Below are positions 48,880-59,414 of a stretch of DNA of 64,000 nucleotides, piece after piece (the first letter of the stretch is position 1; each line of letters starts with the position of its first letter). The notes beneath the pieces were generated by a model that saw only the letters and a list, made by a program, of their open reading frames with translations, had not been told where the DNA came from and ran no database searches. This stretch comes from Siphonodentalium dalli (lineage: Eukaryota > Mollusca > Scaphopoda > Gadilida > Siphonodentaliidae), in NCBI GenBank assembly GCA_032622095.1, contig CP136062.1, forward strand, positions 10,877,710-10,941,709, given 5' to 3'. The position numbers were made by a program, and so were the translations under genes.

Positions 48880-49500
48880 CAGAAATGCATGCTGTGTGCA
48901 TTTTTATGTTTACCCATACCATCTGTAGACACTTTACGCATGGTGCGATAACTCAAACAATTTCTATCCGACCTGAACCTAATTTTGTATATGGGTTTCT
49001 CAGCACCAAATACAGATCGAGTTCGAATATGGGTTTGATCCGAGTTTTTATGTTTACCCATACCATAGTATGGTAAACATAGTGTCGTTGCCCGGATTGA
49101 CCACTCGTCGTTCGTCCATAGACACTTTACGAGAAATGCGATAACTCAAACATTTTCTATCCGATCGAAACCAAATTTTGTATATGGGTTTCTCAGCCCA
49201 AAATACATATCGAATTCGAATTCATGCATGCTGCCATAACTAAAAAAAAATCATCTGACCGTAACCAAATTTGGTAGGCGAGTTGCTCAGCCCAAAATAC
49301 ATATCGAGTTTTTAATGGAGTTATGGCCCTTTGACATAGAATTCATGCATGTTTCGATAAATCTACAATTTTTCAACTGATAGAAACCAAATTTTGTATG
49401 TGAGTTTCTCAACTCAAAATACAGATCAAGTTCGAATATGGGTTAGATCTGATTTGTTATACCAGAGTTATGGCCCTTTTTCAACTAAGAATTGAACAGA
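48880..49500 (-). repeat. Dispersed repeat, ACCAAATTTTGTAT family
   Basis: Several degenerate units share GATAACTCAAACATTTTCTA, ACCAAATTTTGTATATGGGT and TTTCTCAGCCCAAAATACA. At 49051-49084 lies a palindrome, TATGTTTACCCATACCATAG followed by TATGGTAAACATA. Related pieces are at 50515-50830 and 51190-51380. It is probably one old mobile element family; its ends are not resolved. Confidence 0.6.
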
Positions 49501-49944
49501 TTTGAGTTTTTGATAACCCAGGTAGATTACAATTAACTACCAATAATGCAGCTTAACTGCAATATGAGAGACTGCAGAAGTGATCTCTTATTGAAATATT
49601 AGTTATTTTTAGCCACTGTATATACAACATAGCTCTATGATAGTGGTGAAGCTGTAAGTGTAACCCAATCATGATTCAATGGACTGTCCCATTCAGTTCT
49701 AATGTTTTAATTGGAATAGTCTATTATTCATTTCTGGGGATGTTCTCATTTGAAATTTCAATTAATAATTCTTCTGTTATATCTCCAGGTTTCTCCTCAT
49801 TCACTTGCATGGATTTCTGTAGTTAAAGATTAACACATCTCAACATTCCTGATACTTTCATCTGTCTGATACCATGTCTCATTTTATATTGGTTTATTTT
49901 GACACCCTCTTTGCCCCTATTGATTCATTAATTTATTTAGATTT

Positions 49945-50513
49945 TTATGTGTACCTATACCATAGTATGGTACACTTATTGTGATGTCCGGATTGACCAC
50001 TTGTTTTCATTTAGATATTGATGATTATGATACAAGTTGATTAAAAAGATTCCCAATGTGTCCCTTTTTTTTAATAATTAAAAACAATTATTTTTTTAAG
50101 TTTGAAAATTTGAAAAACTAACACCATTATAACTCTGCCAAGGGTACCCCCGAATCACCACACCAAATTTGTTTAAATCGGTCCAAAATCTTGTGTTATG
50201 TACTGGTAAATCTGTTTGGAGCAACATTAAATCAAATTCACCAATTCCATGCCATTCCTTTGGAGCTATTGATTTAACCCAAGGCTGTGGTGTGGTGGTT
50301 TAGCATTACATATCCTGTACCAGTGCATTCTCTTATATAAATGCCTGTGACCCATACATTCCAATAATTTGTGTTATGTACATTTGTCTATAATAGTACA
50401 TACAGTATACTCTATAATTCAAAACCAAAACTCTCATTTATGATTCTGATCATAGTAAATTTTTATCGCCAATGGATGGGTTAACATCTGCCTATCGTGA
50501 TCGGCCTCTCGTT
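49945..50513 (+). repeat. Composite dispersed repeat, copy 1
   Basis: Starts with the palindromic ACCTATACCATAGTATGGTA head. The part 50005-50270 (ATATTGATGATTATGATACA ... CACACCAAATTTGTTTAAAT) recurs at 51480-51735, and the part 50277-50513 (AACCCAAGGCTGTGGTG ... GATCGGCCTCTCGTT) recurs at 52562-52791. These are ancient direct duplications. Confidence 0.7.
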
Positions 50514-50514
50514 T

Positions 50515-50830
50515 TAGGGAGTTATGGCCCTTTTTCAACATAGAATTCATGCATGCTGCCATAACTAAAAAAAAATCATCTGACCGTAACCAAATTTGGT
50601 ATGCGAGTTTCTCAGTCCAAAATACATATCGAGTTCGAATATGGGTTTGATCCGATATTTTTTAATGGAGTTATGGCCCTTTGACATAGAATTCATGCAT
50701 GTTTCGATATATCTACAATTTTTCAACTGACAGGAACCAAATTTTGAATGTGAGTTTCTCAACTCAAAATACAGATCGAGTTCGATCCGATATATTTTAA
50801 TGGAGTTATGGTCTTTTGATTATTTTATTC
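50515..50830 (-). repeat. Dispersed repeat, ACCAAATTTTGTAT family, copy 2
   Basis: Matches 49240-49460 nearly word for word (GAGTTATGGCCCTTT, AATTCATGCATG, GTAACCAAATTTGGTA), including an identical run of eight A residues. Confidence 0.65.
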
Positions 50831-51189
50831 ATCGCTAAAATATATCAAAGATACCCAGTTTGCACTGTCCAAATAGAATCTTATAAATCAGGTTTGAGGT
50901 TGTCTTTGCACACAGAGATAGTATCCAGTTACAATGCCATGAATTGTCTCTCTCTTGCATTGAGATAATTAACAACTAGGAGATGTGTTGGCCATATCAT
51001 ATATACTTTATAAAGTATCTGACTATATGCTGAGATAGCATAGATGGAATGTTTCTACTATATATTTTATATGCATGGTTATTACTATTGGAGATTAATT
51101 TCAATTGATTACAAATGTGAATTGAAATATTAAAGGGGCACACCAGGTTTGATATATTTCTCTTGTTCTCTGCATGAGATAAAACTTTT

Positions 51190-51735
51190 TATGTGCACCT
51201 ATACTCTAGTATGGTACACATAGTGTCAATGTCCGTAGACATTTTAGGCATAATGCGATATCTCTAACATTTTCTATTTGATCGGAACCAAATTTTGTAT
51301 ATAGGTTTCTCAGCCCAAAATACAGTTCGAGTTTGAATATGGGTTCGATCCAATTTATTTTAAAGGAGTTATGACCCTTTTTCGAAAAAATATTTGAACA
51401 AATAATTTGATTTTTTTTTTTTATTTTATGTTTTATAATAATAATAAAAAAAATGTTATTGACTCTTTCATTGGTTTTCATTTAGATATTGATGATTATG
51501 ATACAAGTTGATAAAAAGGTTCCCAATATTTATTTTAAAAATAATTAAAAACAATTTTTTTTTAAGTTAAACAAATTTGAAAAACTAACACAATTATAAC
51601 TCTGCCAAGGGTACCCCGAATCACCACACCAAATTTGTTTAAATCTGTCCAAAATCTTGTGTTATGTACTGGTAAATCTGTTTGGAGAAACATTAAATCC
51701 AATTCACCAATTCTATCCCATGCCTTTGGACTACT
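51190..51735 (+). repeat. Dispersed repeats, further copies
   Basis: A palindromic head (TATACTCTAGTATGGTACAC) and one ACCAAATTTTGTATATAGGT unit are followed by the second copy of the 50005-50270 sequence. Order and spacing parallel 49945-50270. Confidence 0.65.
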
Positions 51736-51846
51736 TAGCTATTGATAAGGCTATATTATTTTCTGATGTCTTTTATACCAGTGTGCAAATAATCTGATAA
51801 AGAAGGCTATGGTATCTAATTTAAATAAAAGGTCGGCCGACCACAG

Positions 51847-52248
51847 TGTCCCCCGACAAAGTGGCAAGTCGATGGCCGCTTTGTTAAAGAAATTTTAAAA
51901 AATGTCGATGGCCGCTTTGTTAAAGAAATTAAACCAGAGTTTCAAATCTCTACATTTAAAACTGTAGGAGGAGTTGATTAAACCATGAAGGTACCCAATC
52001 TCATCCAAAAGGCAAAAATGTTCCAAATTTTCTAAGTCGAAAACCCCCCAAAAATATGGAAAAAATTATATTTTTGATTAGCTATATAGATGTTGCAAAT
52101 CACCAACATGTTAGGAACAATATCCCAGAGTTTCAAATCTCTATGTTTAAAACTGTAGGAGGAGTTGATTACACCATGAAGGTACCCAATCTCGGACGGA
52201 CAGACGAGGGTCATTTCTATAGTCCTCCGACGGAAACGTCGGGGGACA
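51847..52248. mobile_element. MITE-like element with TGTCCCCCGAC ends
   Basis: A 402-bp element with perfect 11-bp terminal inverted repeats TGTCCCCCGAC (51847-51857) and GTCGGGGGACA (52238-52248). Inside are two pairs of direct repeats: GATGGCCGCTTTGTTAAAG at 51871 and 51906, and CAGAGTTTCAAATCTCTA ... GAGGAGTTGATTA near 51943 and 52124. No target duplication is obvious and the superfamily is not assigned. Confidence 0.7.
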
Positions 52249-52561
52249 AATAAAGATTCAACAATAAACATCACATGATATTAACAGTAGACATGGACAT
52301 CTGTGCTGCAGAGTTATATCTTCAGATGGTCTGAGGTCATTATAATTGTTATTGGTTTAATGGAGAGGTCAGTTTTCAACATAAACAATTCCTGTGATGT
52401 TGACAGCTCTGCTATATAATTGATATTAATGGGTCAGCAGTGTGGTGGCTTATCTGTATACTACCGGTATATTGTTGGTAGAAAATTTGACACATTATTG
52501 TAAACTTAAATTGGACTCTCTTAACCTAAGTATTCCATGTCCAGGTCACACCTTTCACATT

Positions 52562-52791
52562 TAACCCAAGGCTGTGGTGGATTAGCATTACCGATCCTGT
52601 ACCAGTGTATTCTCTTATATAAATGCCAGTGACCCATAAATTCCAATAATTTGTGTTATGTACACTTGTCTATGATAGTACATAACAGTATACTCTATAA
52701 TTCAACACCAAAACTCTCATTTATCCAATCATAGTAAATTTTTATCGCCAAGGGATGGGTTAACATCTGCCGATCGTGATCGGCCTCTCGT
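52562..52791 (+). repeat. Second copy of the 50277-50513 repeat
   Basis: About 90% similar by eye over 230 bp, ending at the same GATCGGCCTCTCGTT junction. The following sequences differ: the first copy leads into an ACCAAATTT-family repeat, this one into a Helitron-like end. Confidence 0.75.
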
Positions 52792-53109
52792 TCTATATAT
52801 AAAGAGTAGGATCTGTCTGTCCGGAGTTTTCTCCCAGACCCCTGGACCGATTTCAACAAATTTGGTCTGGTGACTCGGGTTACCCTGGCGGAGGTTACAA
52901 CGGCATTAGTTTTAAAAAACTTTGGTTTAAAAAAAATTAATTAAATAAATTAAAAAAAAGACAAAAATTAAAATAAGCTCACTATGTGCTGATTTCAGAA
53001 TCAAATAAGTTGAATAAGTGAATATTTAGGTTCAAATGTGCATGAAGCGCACATAGCAGTTACATAACACACAAAGGGGCCCTGAATAAATGAAGCCTGT
53101 TTCAGCTAG
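52792..53109 (+). mobile_element. Possible decayed non-autonomous Helitron
   Basis: Starts TCTATATATAAAGAGTAGG followed by a CTGTCTGTCCGG segment, a common Helitron-type 5' end, and could finish at CAGCTAG|T (53104-53110). An inverted GGGGCCCT word precedes, but no good 3' stem-loop is visible. Part of the body (52840-52920) is the reverse complement of 50105-50175. Confidence 0.4.
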
Positions 53110-53930
53110 TGTATACATAAATGCACACAAGTCTCAGTCGGCGCAAGATTGAAATGTTGCCGTAAATAATTGCTGTCTGCTTCAATTCGAAAGTATTTTT
53201 CTTCTGAAGTTCGGATAAACTTTAAAGGCATAAATTTCTTTTAGCACAAGGACGAAACTGCGATAAAATTGATCATGGTCGCATATTGATCTAAGTATTA
53301 AACAGGGACCGAAAGAACTGCATGGTTGTTTGATCGATGAGCATACAAACATCAACTTACTAATATGATCAACACGTGTGAATTTATGCAGAAAACACTG
53401 CAATGACCCGTCATGTGACATTACGCAAGACTGGTATCCATTTATGCACACAGTGCATCTATGTATAAAGCGATACTGTCAGGGATATGACGAGGGTCTC
53501 CATTGCGGGTGGGGCTGTCCACCGTGGATTTTCTAATGGCACCCTCATTGAATTCATTTGAAGCATTTGGGTTGGAACTTTTGAACTGTTACATGTTCTT
53601 TGCACGGGTGTCTCAAACTTTCCAACTGTTGGAAATTTCCAACCTCCCAATCCCCCCCTTATGATTGGAACATTTCCAACTGATGGCCATTTCAGTTAAA
53701 ATTTGGACAGAAAGTCATTGAGAAAGTAAGAAAATAATCGACTTTTGGTCTAAAACACAAAAGATCACACAAAATAACACACTAAATAACGGTTGGAAGG
53801 ATTAGATCAATTTCAACCTTTTGGTGGTGTAAAATTTCCAATTAATGTTGTGTCAGGCAGCGGTGTCGGGCATGAAATTTCCAAATTTTAAAACATTTGA
53901 GCGAATTTGATGGGGTGGGGTGGGTCACTG
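53110..53930. other. Intergenic DNA, nothing recognised
   Basis: Frames up to 89 codons show no domain or splice context. Confidence 0.4.
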
Positions 53931-53932
53931 TT

Positions 53933-53999
53933 TTCATGTATTCTCTTATATATGCGAGGGTCCCTAAGGAAAACTTGCATCTATAAGAGAATGCATTGG
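53933..53999. repeat. 67-bp hairpin repeat, decayed copy 6
   Basis: Arms TATTCTCTTATATATGCGAG and the right-hand TATAAGAGAATGCATTGG survive; the centre is replaced by GTCCCTAAGGAAAAC. Followed by CACAGG. Confidence 0.65.
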
Positions 54000-54053
54000 C
54001 ACAGGTTTTAATCAATATTTCAGGAAGCTCCAGTTATCGAAGGGTTAAAGATC

Positions 54054-54166
54054 TTACAATTTTTAGGACATAAAATAAAAAACATCCATTACCCTGCAGG
54101 GAGCCCCACACATATATAGAAGCATATAGAAGAGTGTCGTCTGCTCATGTTTGTCTGGGGCTCTGT
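54054..54166 (+). mobile_element. Second single copy related to the 117-bp MITE
   Basis: Nearly identical to 9594-9706, a recent shared origin 44 kb apart. Preceded by AGGGTTAA. Confidence 0.65.
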
Positions 54167-54234
54167 ATGGGTGAAATTATAAAATTGTTAAAGAATACAA
54201 GAACAAATTATTAAAATTGTAAAAAATTGTTAGG

Positions 54235-54301
54235 CCAATGCATTTTCTTATATATGCGAGGCGACCTATGGTCGACTCGCATATATAAGAGAATGCATTG
54301 G
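54235..54301. repeat. 67-bp hairpin repeat, copy 7
   Basis: Intact palindrome with GGCGACCTATGGTCGACTC centre, followed by CACAGGG. Confidence 0.9.
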
Positions 54302-54352
54302 CACAGGGTAAAAAAATCCCGACTTACGACTGGATTTGATATGGCGGGTCAC

Positions 54353-54513
54353 ATATTCTCTTTTATATTCAAGTCTCCCATAGGGAGCCTCACATATATA
54401 AAAGAATGCACTGGCTTACAGGGGCAAGGTAACTATTGTTAGGCTAATGTATTCCCTTATATATGGAGGCTCCCTATGGGGGCTCGCATATACGGTATAA
54501 GAGAATGTACTGG
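54353..54513. repeat. Two decayed hairpin relatives (copies 8 and 9)
   Basis: 54353-54413 and 54443-54513 keep the ATTCTCTTTTATAT / AAAAGAATGCACTGG and ATTCCCTTATATATGG / TATAAGAGAATGTACTGG arms around CTCCCATAGGGAGCC or GGCTCCCTATGGG. The GGGAGCC centre links them to the 117-bp MITE family. Confidence 0.6.
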
Positions 54514-55019
54514 CACAGGGTTTTTGCAAAATTTCAGGATGCTCCAGTCTTGGAACGGTTAACAATTTGATTTCTAAATACTCGATGATGAGTAGCTCCG
54601 GTGAGAAAAGTTCAGATAAATTGAATGAATAGGAATCCTTCTGTAGCTGAATTATCTGTTCATCTGCTCATATTTTCTGAACTGTTATAAATGAATTGAA
54701 CTAGTGTGCTGCGATTTGCTAGATGGAGTCCCCAGATGGTGAATTTAGTGATGCTAGGCCGCTATTTTGCTGTGCCTCGCTTACAATTGTGCAATTTCTC
54801 CTGGGTAATTAATTGAATGTTTATTGCGATATCGACTCACAAAAGTCACAGAAAAGCATGTAATTTCGAGTTGGGACATTCACCTACAGTGAAGTACATT
54901 TAATATTAAGGAACAGGTAGTAACAGAGAAATATATTCCCCGTGTTATTGTTTCGACGTTATAATGTTCCCTGTCAAAACTTCAAAAAGTTCCTAGATTC
55001 TGTCCTGGTGGAATATGAT

Positions 55020-55183
55020 CTCTATGGGCTTTAGCCAGAATAGAGATTCATGGCATGATCTACTGATAGCCTGTATGGTGCCCCTCACATACATGAGCAG
55101 ACGACACTCATTAATAGATCCTTCTATCTGAGTGGGGCTCTCTACGGGCTTTAGCCAGAATAGAGATTCATGGCATGATCTAG
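55020..55183 (-). repeat. Reversed 117-bp-MITE relative with flanking direct repeat
   Basis: GGGCTTTAGCCAGAATAGAG then ATTCATGGCATGATCTA occurs at about 55027 and 55147, some 120 bp apart. The sequence between holds GTGCCCCTCACATACATGAG and CAGACGACACTC, the reverse complement of the 9594 family. Confidence 0.55.
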
Positions 55184-55279
55184 TTTTTTACAGGCTTTTG
55201 ATTTTTTGCACACTTTCTTAGGATTTCTCAGCTACTATCAGTGAGCTGAATGGTCAGTCGAATAGTCATGATTTGTATC

Positions 55280-55285
55280 TTTAAT
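55280..55285 (-). terminator. Poly(A) signal ATTAAA
   Basis: ATTAAA on the minus strand lies 27 bp after the TAA of the 55313-55523 exon, a short but normal 3' UTR. Confidence 0.5.
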
Positions 55286-55312
55286 ATGTTATAAAATATC
55301 AGTATGCTGACA

Positions 55313-55523
55313 TTAATCGTCGCGGTCTTTCCATTGAAACCTCTTGAGTCGTTTGTTTTGTGTCTTTGTTCTGAGCCACGTGGGAGTGACAGCCGTGTCC
55401 TGGAGTGGAGTATTCGGATACGGAAATTCCTTCTCTGGGGGCGTGAAGGGGTGTATATTCTTTAACTGCTCCTTCAGAACTTCCTCCGCGATGTCTTTCT
55501 TGTCTCTGTACCGATCCAAGTAC
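55313..55523 (-). CDS. Terminal exon of an unrecognised gene
   Basis: The frame encodes 69 residues, YLDRYRDKKDIAEEV ... FTPPEKEFPYPNTPL ... WLRTKTQNKRLKRFQWKDRDD, then TAA. Composition (helical, charged, proline-rich middle, basic C-terminus) looks like real protein, unlike the repeat-derived frames around it. Directly upstream on the minus strand is a good acceptor, CCTTGCTCTATTTACTTCAAG (55544-55524), making this an exon that starts in phase 2 with the last base of a split codon. ATTAAA follows the stop. The open frame runs back to 55579, but the added residues are probably intron. Preceding exons must lie above 55580, beyond the transposon block or outside the window. I do not recognise the family. 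Confidence 0.6.
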
Positions 55524-55930
55524 CTTGAAGTAAATAGAGCAAGGCTAAAAATAAGTGGCCGGTCACGGTCAATGTCCAACGAAAATTAGCTTATGTCCAG
55601 TGCACTCCTGTATCTGTCAGACATTTTGTCCAATGCAATTCTTTAAACATCTGACCAAGGAGCCACTTCTGGCCAAATGGGACATTGAAAGTAAAAAATA
55701 GTTCTTTTTTAATTTCAGATCAATTCATAGTGAATATAATTATGTCGAATTGCATGTGTATTTATTAATCGACGTAAAGTTTTTGAACTTTTGAAAACAA
55801 TGAAAGTGTCAATGACACTGTAGCTCAATTTGGAAAGGGAATAATTTAATGTATTACACTCAATGGAGCGATTAGGAATGCAGAAAATTGAAATGTCTAA
55901 GTAATACTAGATTATCAACATGAAGAGATA

Positions 55931-56533
55931 TCTCATATATATTTTGAAGACCTCTGTCTGTTTGTCTGTCTGTATGTATGTATGTTTGTCTGTCATTGAT
56001 ACAAATCTACGATTCTCGACCGATCGGGACGAAACTTGGTACGTGTGTGTAGTTTGACCAGGCGGTGGACGTTGTCGTATTGGCGAGCCCGCGCGGCGCC
56101 CGTGCAGCGCATGCGCAGACGAGATCTCGGAAACGGGTGGAGCTATCGACTTGAAATTTGCTATGTGAATGTATCTTGCCCCGAATACAAATTTTATCGG
56201 GTCGCGGAGCCCGTGCGACACCAGCTTCGCGCATGCGCAGACGAGATCTCAGAAACGGGTGGAGCCATCGACTTGAAATTTGCTATGTGAATGTATCTTG
56301 CCCCGGATACAAATTTTATCGGGTCGACGAGCCCGTGCGACGCCAGCTTCGCGCATGCGCAGACCAGATCTCGGAAACGGGTAGAGCTATCGACTTGAAA
56401 TTAGCTTCGCGCATGCGCAGACCAGATCTCGGAAACGGGTGGAGCTATCAACTTGAAATTTCAGGCTGGGTAGAGCTATCGACTTGAAATTTGGTTTTTG
56501 AATAGCCCGGACAACGTCGGGCTCATCGGCTAG
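55931..56533 (+). mobile_element. Non-autonomous Helitron
   Basis: Starts with TC (TCTCATATATATTTTGAAG) after an A. Ends with the stem-loop AGCCCG-GACAACGT-CGGGCT, six bases, then CTAG, followed by T (56534). The TC...stem-loop...CTRR form inserted between A and T is the classic Helitron structure. The body holds a GTCTGT/GTATGTAT simple repeat (55950-55996) and a 122-bp tandem repeat. No Rep/helicase. Confidence 0.75.
56090..56480 (+). repeat. 122-bp tandem units with GCGCATGCGC
   Basis: GCGCATGCGCAGAC recurs at about 56107, 56229, 56351 and 56409 (spacing 122, 122, 58), followed by AGATCTCGGAAACGGGT and CTATCGACTTGAAATTT. The decamer is a perfect NRF-1-type palindrome (GCGCATGCGC). Confidence 0.85.
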
Positions 56534-56968
56534 TATATATATATAAAAGTAAAATCCAAGATGGTTGCTGGCGGCTATGTTTTCCTATAAAATTAAAATA
56601 CATTTGATAGCTTCCATCTAGTAAGATCAATATCAAGATTAATATGAAGTCTGGAGATGATCGGATGAGGGAAGTGGACTGTAGGGTGTGCCAAAGGATT
56701 TAGTCATGCAAAGAGTAAAATCCAAGATGGCTGACAGTGGACACGTTTTAAGGCCAAATGACCCTAAAATGACTCGTTTCCTATCTACGTCCCAATGTCA
56801 ACAGCCATGACAAATGTCATCATGATCCGACTAAAGGTACTAATACCACCTGTAGCCCGTGCCAAAGGATTTAGTCATGCAAATAGTAAAATCCAAGATG
56901 GCTGATGGCGGCCAGGATTTTTGGTCGAATGACCTAAAAATGACTCGTTCCAATCTACATGTCATTGT

Positions 56969-59414
56969 TAGCTCAACTTTACTTTGTAAAGTTTGAGCTA
57001 TTGCCATGGCTTGGTATCCGTCGTCTGTGTGTGTGGGGGGGTGTGCGTGCGTGTGTGATTCGTCAACAATTTCCTTTAGCATGGGCTACAGTTCGTACCT
57101 TTGGTCCGATTATTATGAAATTTGTCATGGATGTTGACATTGACATGTAGATGGGAACGAGTCATTTTGGGGTCATTCGGAAAAAAAACATGGCCACCAT
57201 CGGCCATCTTGAATTTCAAAATTCAATCCATTAGCACGGGCTACAGGCCGTACTGTTGGTCTTATTGTCATTAAATTTGTCATGGTTGTTAATATTGACA
57301 TGTAGATGGGAACGAGTAATTTTGGGGTCATTCGGCCAAAAAACATGGCCGCCGGCAGCCATCTTAGATTTTACTCTTTGCATGACTAAATCCTTTGACA
57401 CGGGCTACAGGTCGTACCTTTGGTCGGATCATCATAAAATTAGTCATGGATGTTAACAATGACATGTAGATGGGAACGAGTCATTTTTGGGTCATTCGGC
57501 CAAAAAACATGGCCACCAGCAGCCATCTTGGATTTTACTCTTTGTATGACTAAATCCTTTAGCACGGGCTACAGGTCGTACCTTTAGTCTGATCATCATG
57601 AAATTTGTCATGGCTGTTGAAAATGGAATGTAGATGGGAACGAGTCATTTTGGGGTCATTCCGACAAAAAACATGGCCGCCAGCAGCCATCTTTGTTTTC
57701 AAAATTTATTTCATTAGCACGGGCCACAGGTCGTACTGTTCGTCTGATCATCATGAAATTTGACATGGATGTTAATATTGACATGTAGATGGGAACGAGA
57801 AATTTTGGGGTCATTCGGCCAAAAAACATGGCGCCAGCCGCCATCTTGGATTTTACTCTTTGTATGACTAATTTCTTTAGCACGGGCTACAGGTCGTACC
57901 TTTAGTCTGATCATCATAAAAATTTTCATGGATGTTAACAATGACATGTAGATGGGAACGAGTAATGTTGGGGTCATTCGGCCCAAAAACATGGCCGCCA
58001 GCAGCCATCTTGGATTTTACTCTTTGTATGACTAAATCCTTTAGCACGGGCTACAGGTCGTACCTTTAGTCTGATCATCATAAAATTTATCCTTAATGTT
58101 ACTAATGACATGTAGATGGGAACGAGTCATTTTGGGGTCATTCGGCCCAAAAACATGGCCGCCAGCAGCCATCTTGGATCTAAATCCTTTAGCACGGGCT
58201 ACAGGTCGTACCTTTAGTTTGATCATCATCAAATTTGTCGTGGATGTTAAGAATGGCATGTAGATGGGAATCAGTCATTTTGGGGTCATTCGGATGAAAA
58301 ACATGGCCACCAGTGGCCATCTTTGATTTCAAAATTCAATCCATTAGCACGCGCTACAGGTCGTACTGTTCGTCTGATCATCATGAAATTTGTCATGGAT
58401 GTTAATATTGACAAGTAGATGGGAACAATTAATTTTGGGGTCATTCAGCCAAAAAAACATGGCCGCAGCAGCCATCTTGGATTTTACTCTTTGTAAGACT
58501 AAATCCTTTAGCACGGGCTACAGGTCGTACCTTTAGTCTGATCATCATGAAATTTGTCATGGCAGTTGAAAATGGAATGTAGATGGGAACGAGTCATTTT
58601 GAGGTCATTTGGCCAAAAAACATGGCCGCCAGCAGCCATCTTGGATTTTACTCTTTGTATGACTAAATCACTTAGCACAGGCTACAGGTCGTACTTTTAG
58701 TCTGATCATCATACAATGAATGTTAACAGTATGTAGATGGGAACGAGTCATTTTGGGGTCATTCGGCCAAAAAACATGGCAGCCATCTTTGATTTACTCT
58801 TTGTACGACTAAATTCTTTAGCACGGGCTATAGGTCGTACCTTTAGTGTGATCATCATAAAATTTGTCAGGGATGTTAATATTGACATGTAGATGGGGAA
58901 AGAGTCATTTTGGGGTAAATCGGACAAAAAAACATGGCTGCCAACAGCCATCTTGGATTTTACTCTTTGTATGACTAAATCCTTTAAGCTACAGGTCGTA
59001 TCTTTAGTTTGATAATCATAAAATTTGTCATGGATGTTAATAATGACATGTAGATGGGAACGAGTCATAATGGGGTCATTCGGCCATAAAACATGGCCAC
59101 CAGCAGCCATCTTGGATTTTACTCTTTGTATGACTAAATCCTTTAGCATGGGCTACAGGTCGTACCTTTAGTCTGATCATCATGAAAATTTTCATGGCTG
59201 TTGAAATTGGAATGTAGATGGGAAAGAGTCATTTTGGGGTCATTCGGACAAAAAACATGGCCGCCAGCTCCCATCTTGGATTTTACTCTGTGTATGACTA
59301 AATCCTTTACTGCTCATTTTTTACACTCCTTTTTAATCTTTCTCTATTCATTGTCAATCACAAAAAAATTACCTTCTTTACAAAGTTGAGCTACAGTGTC
59401 ATTGACACTTTCAT
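56969..59414 (+). mobile_element. Helentron-like element nested in its own family
   Basis: 2,446 bp. Head TAGCTCAACTTTACTTTGTA then AAGTTTGAGCTATTGCCATG; about fourteen units of roughly 160 bp; tail GTTGAGCTACAG, stem-loop AGTGTCATTGACACT, TTTCAT. Left flank GTCATTGT and right flank TAACATCCATGAC rejoin to the host sequence GTCATTGTTAACATCC (intact at 59881-59892), so insertion was between two T residues with no target duplication, as reported for Helentrons. Confidence 0.8.

Noticed and set aside
53182-53650. 89- and 63-codon minus-strand frames
   Set aside because: No domain, no poly(A) or splice context, not repeated elsewhere; treated as chance.
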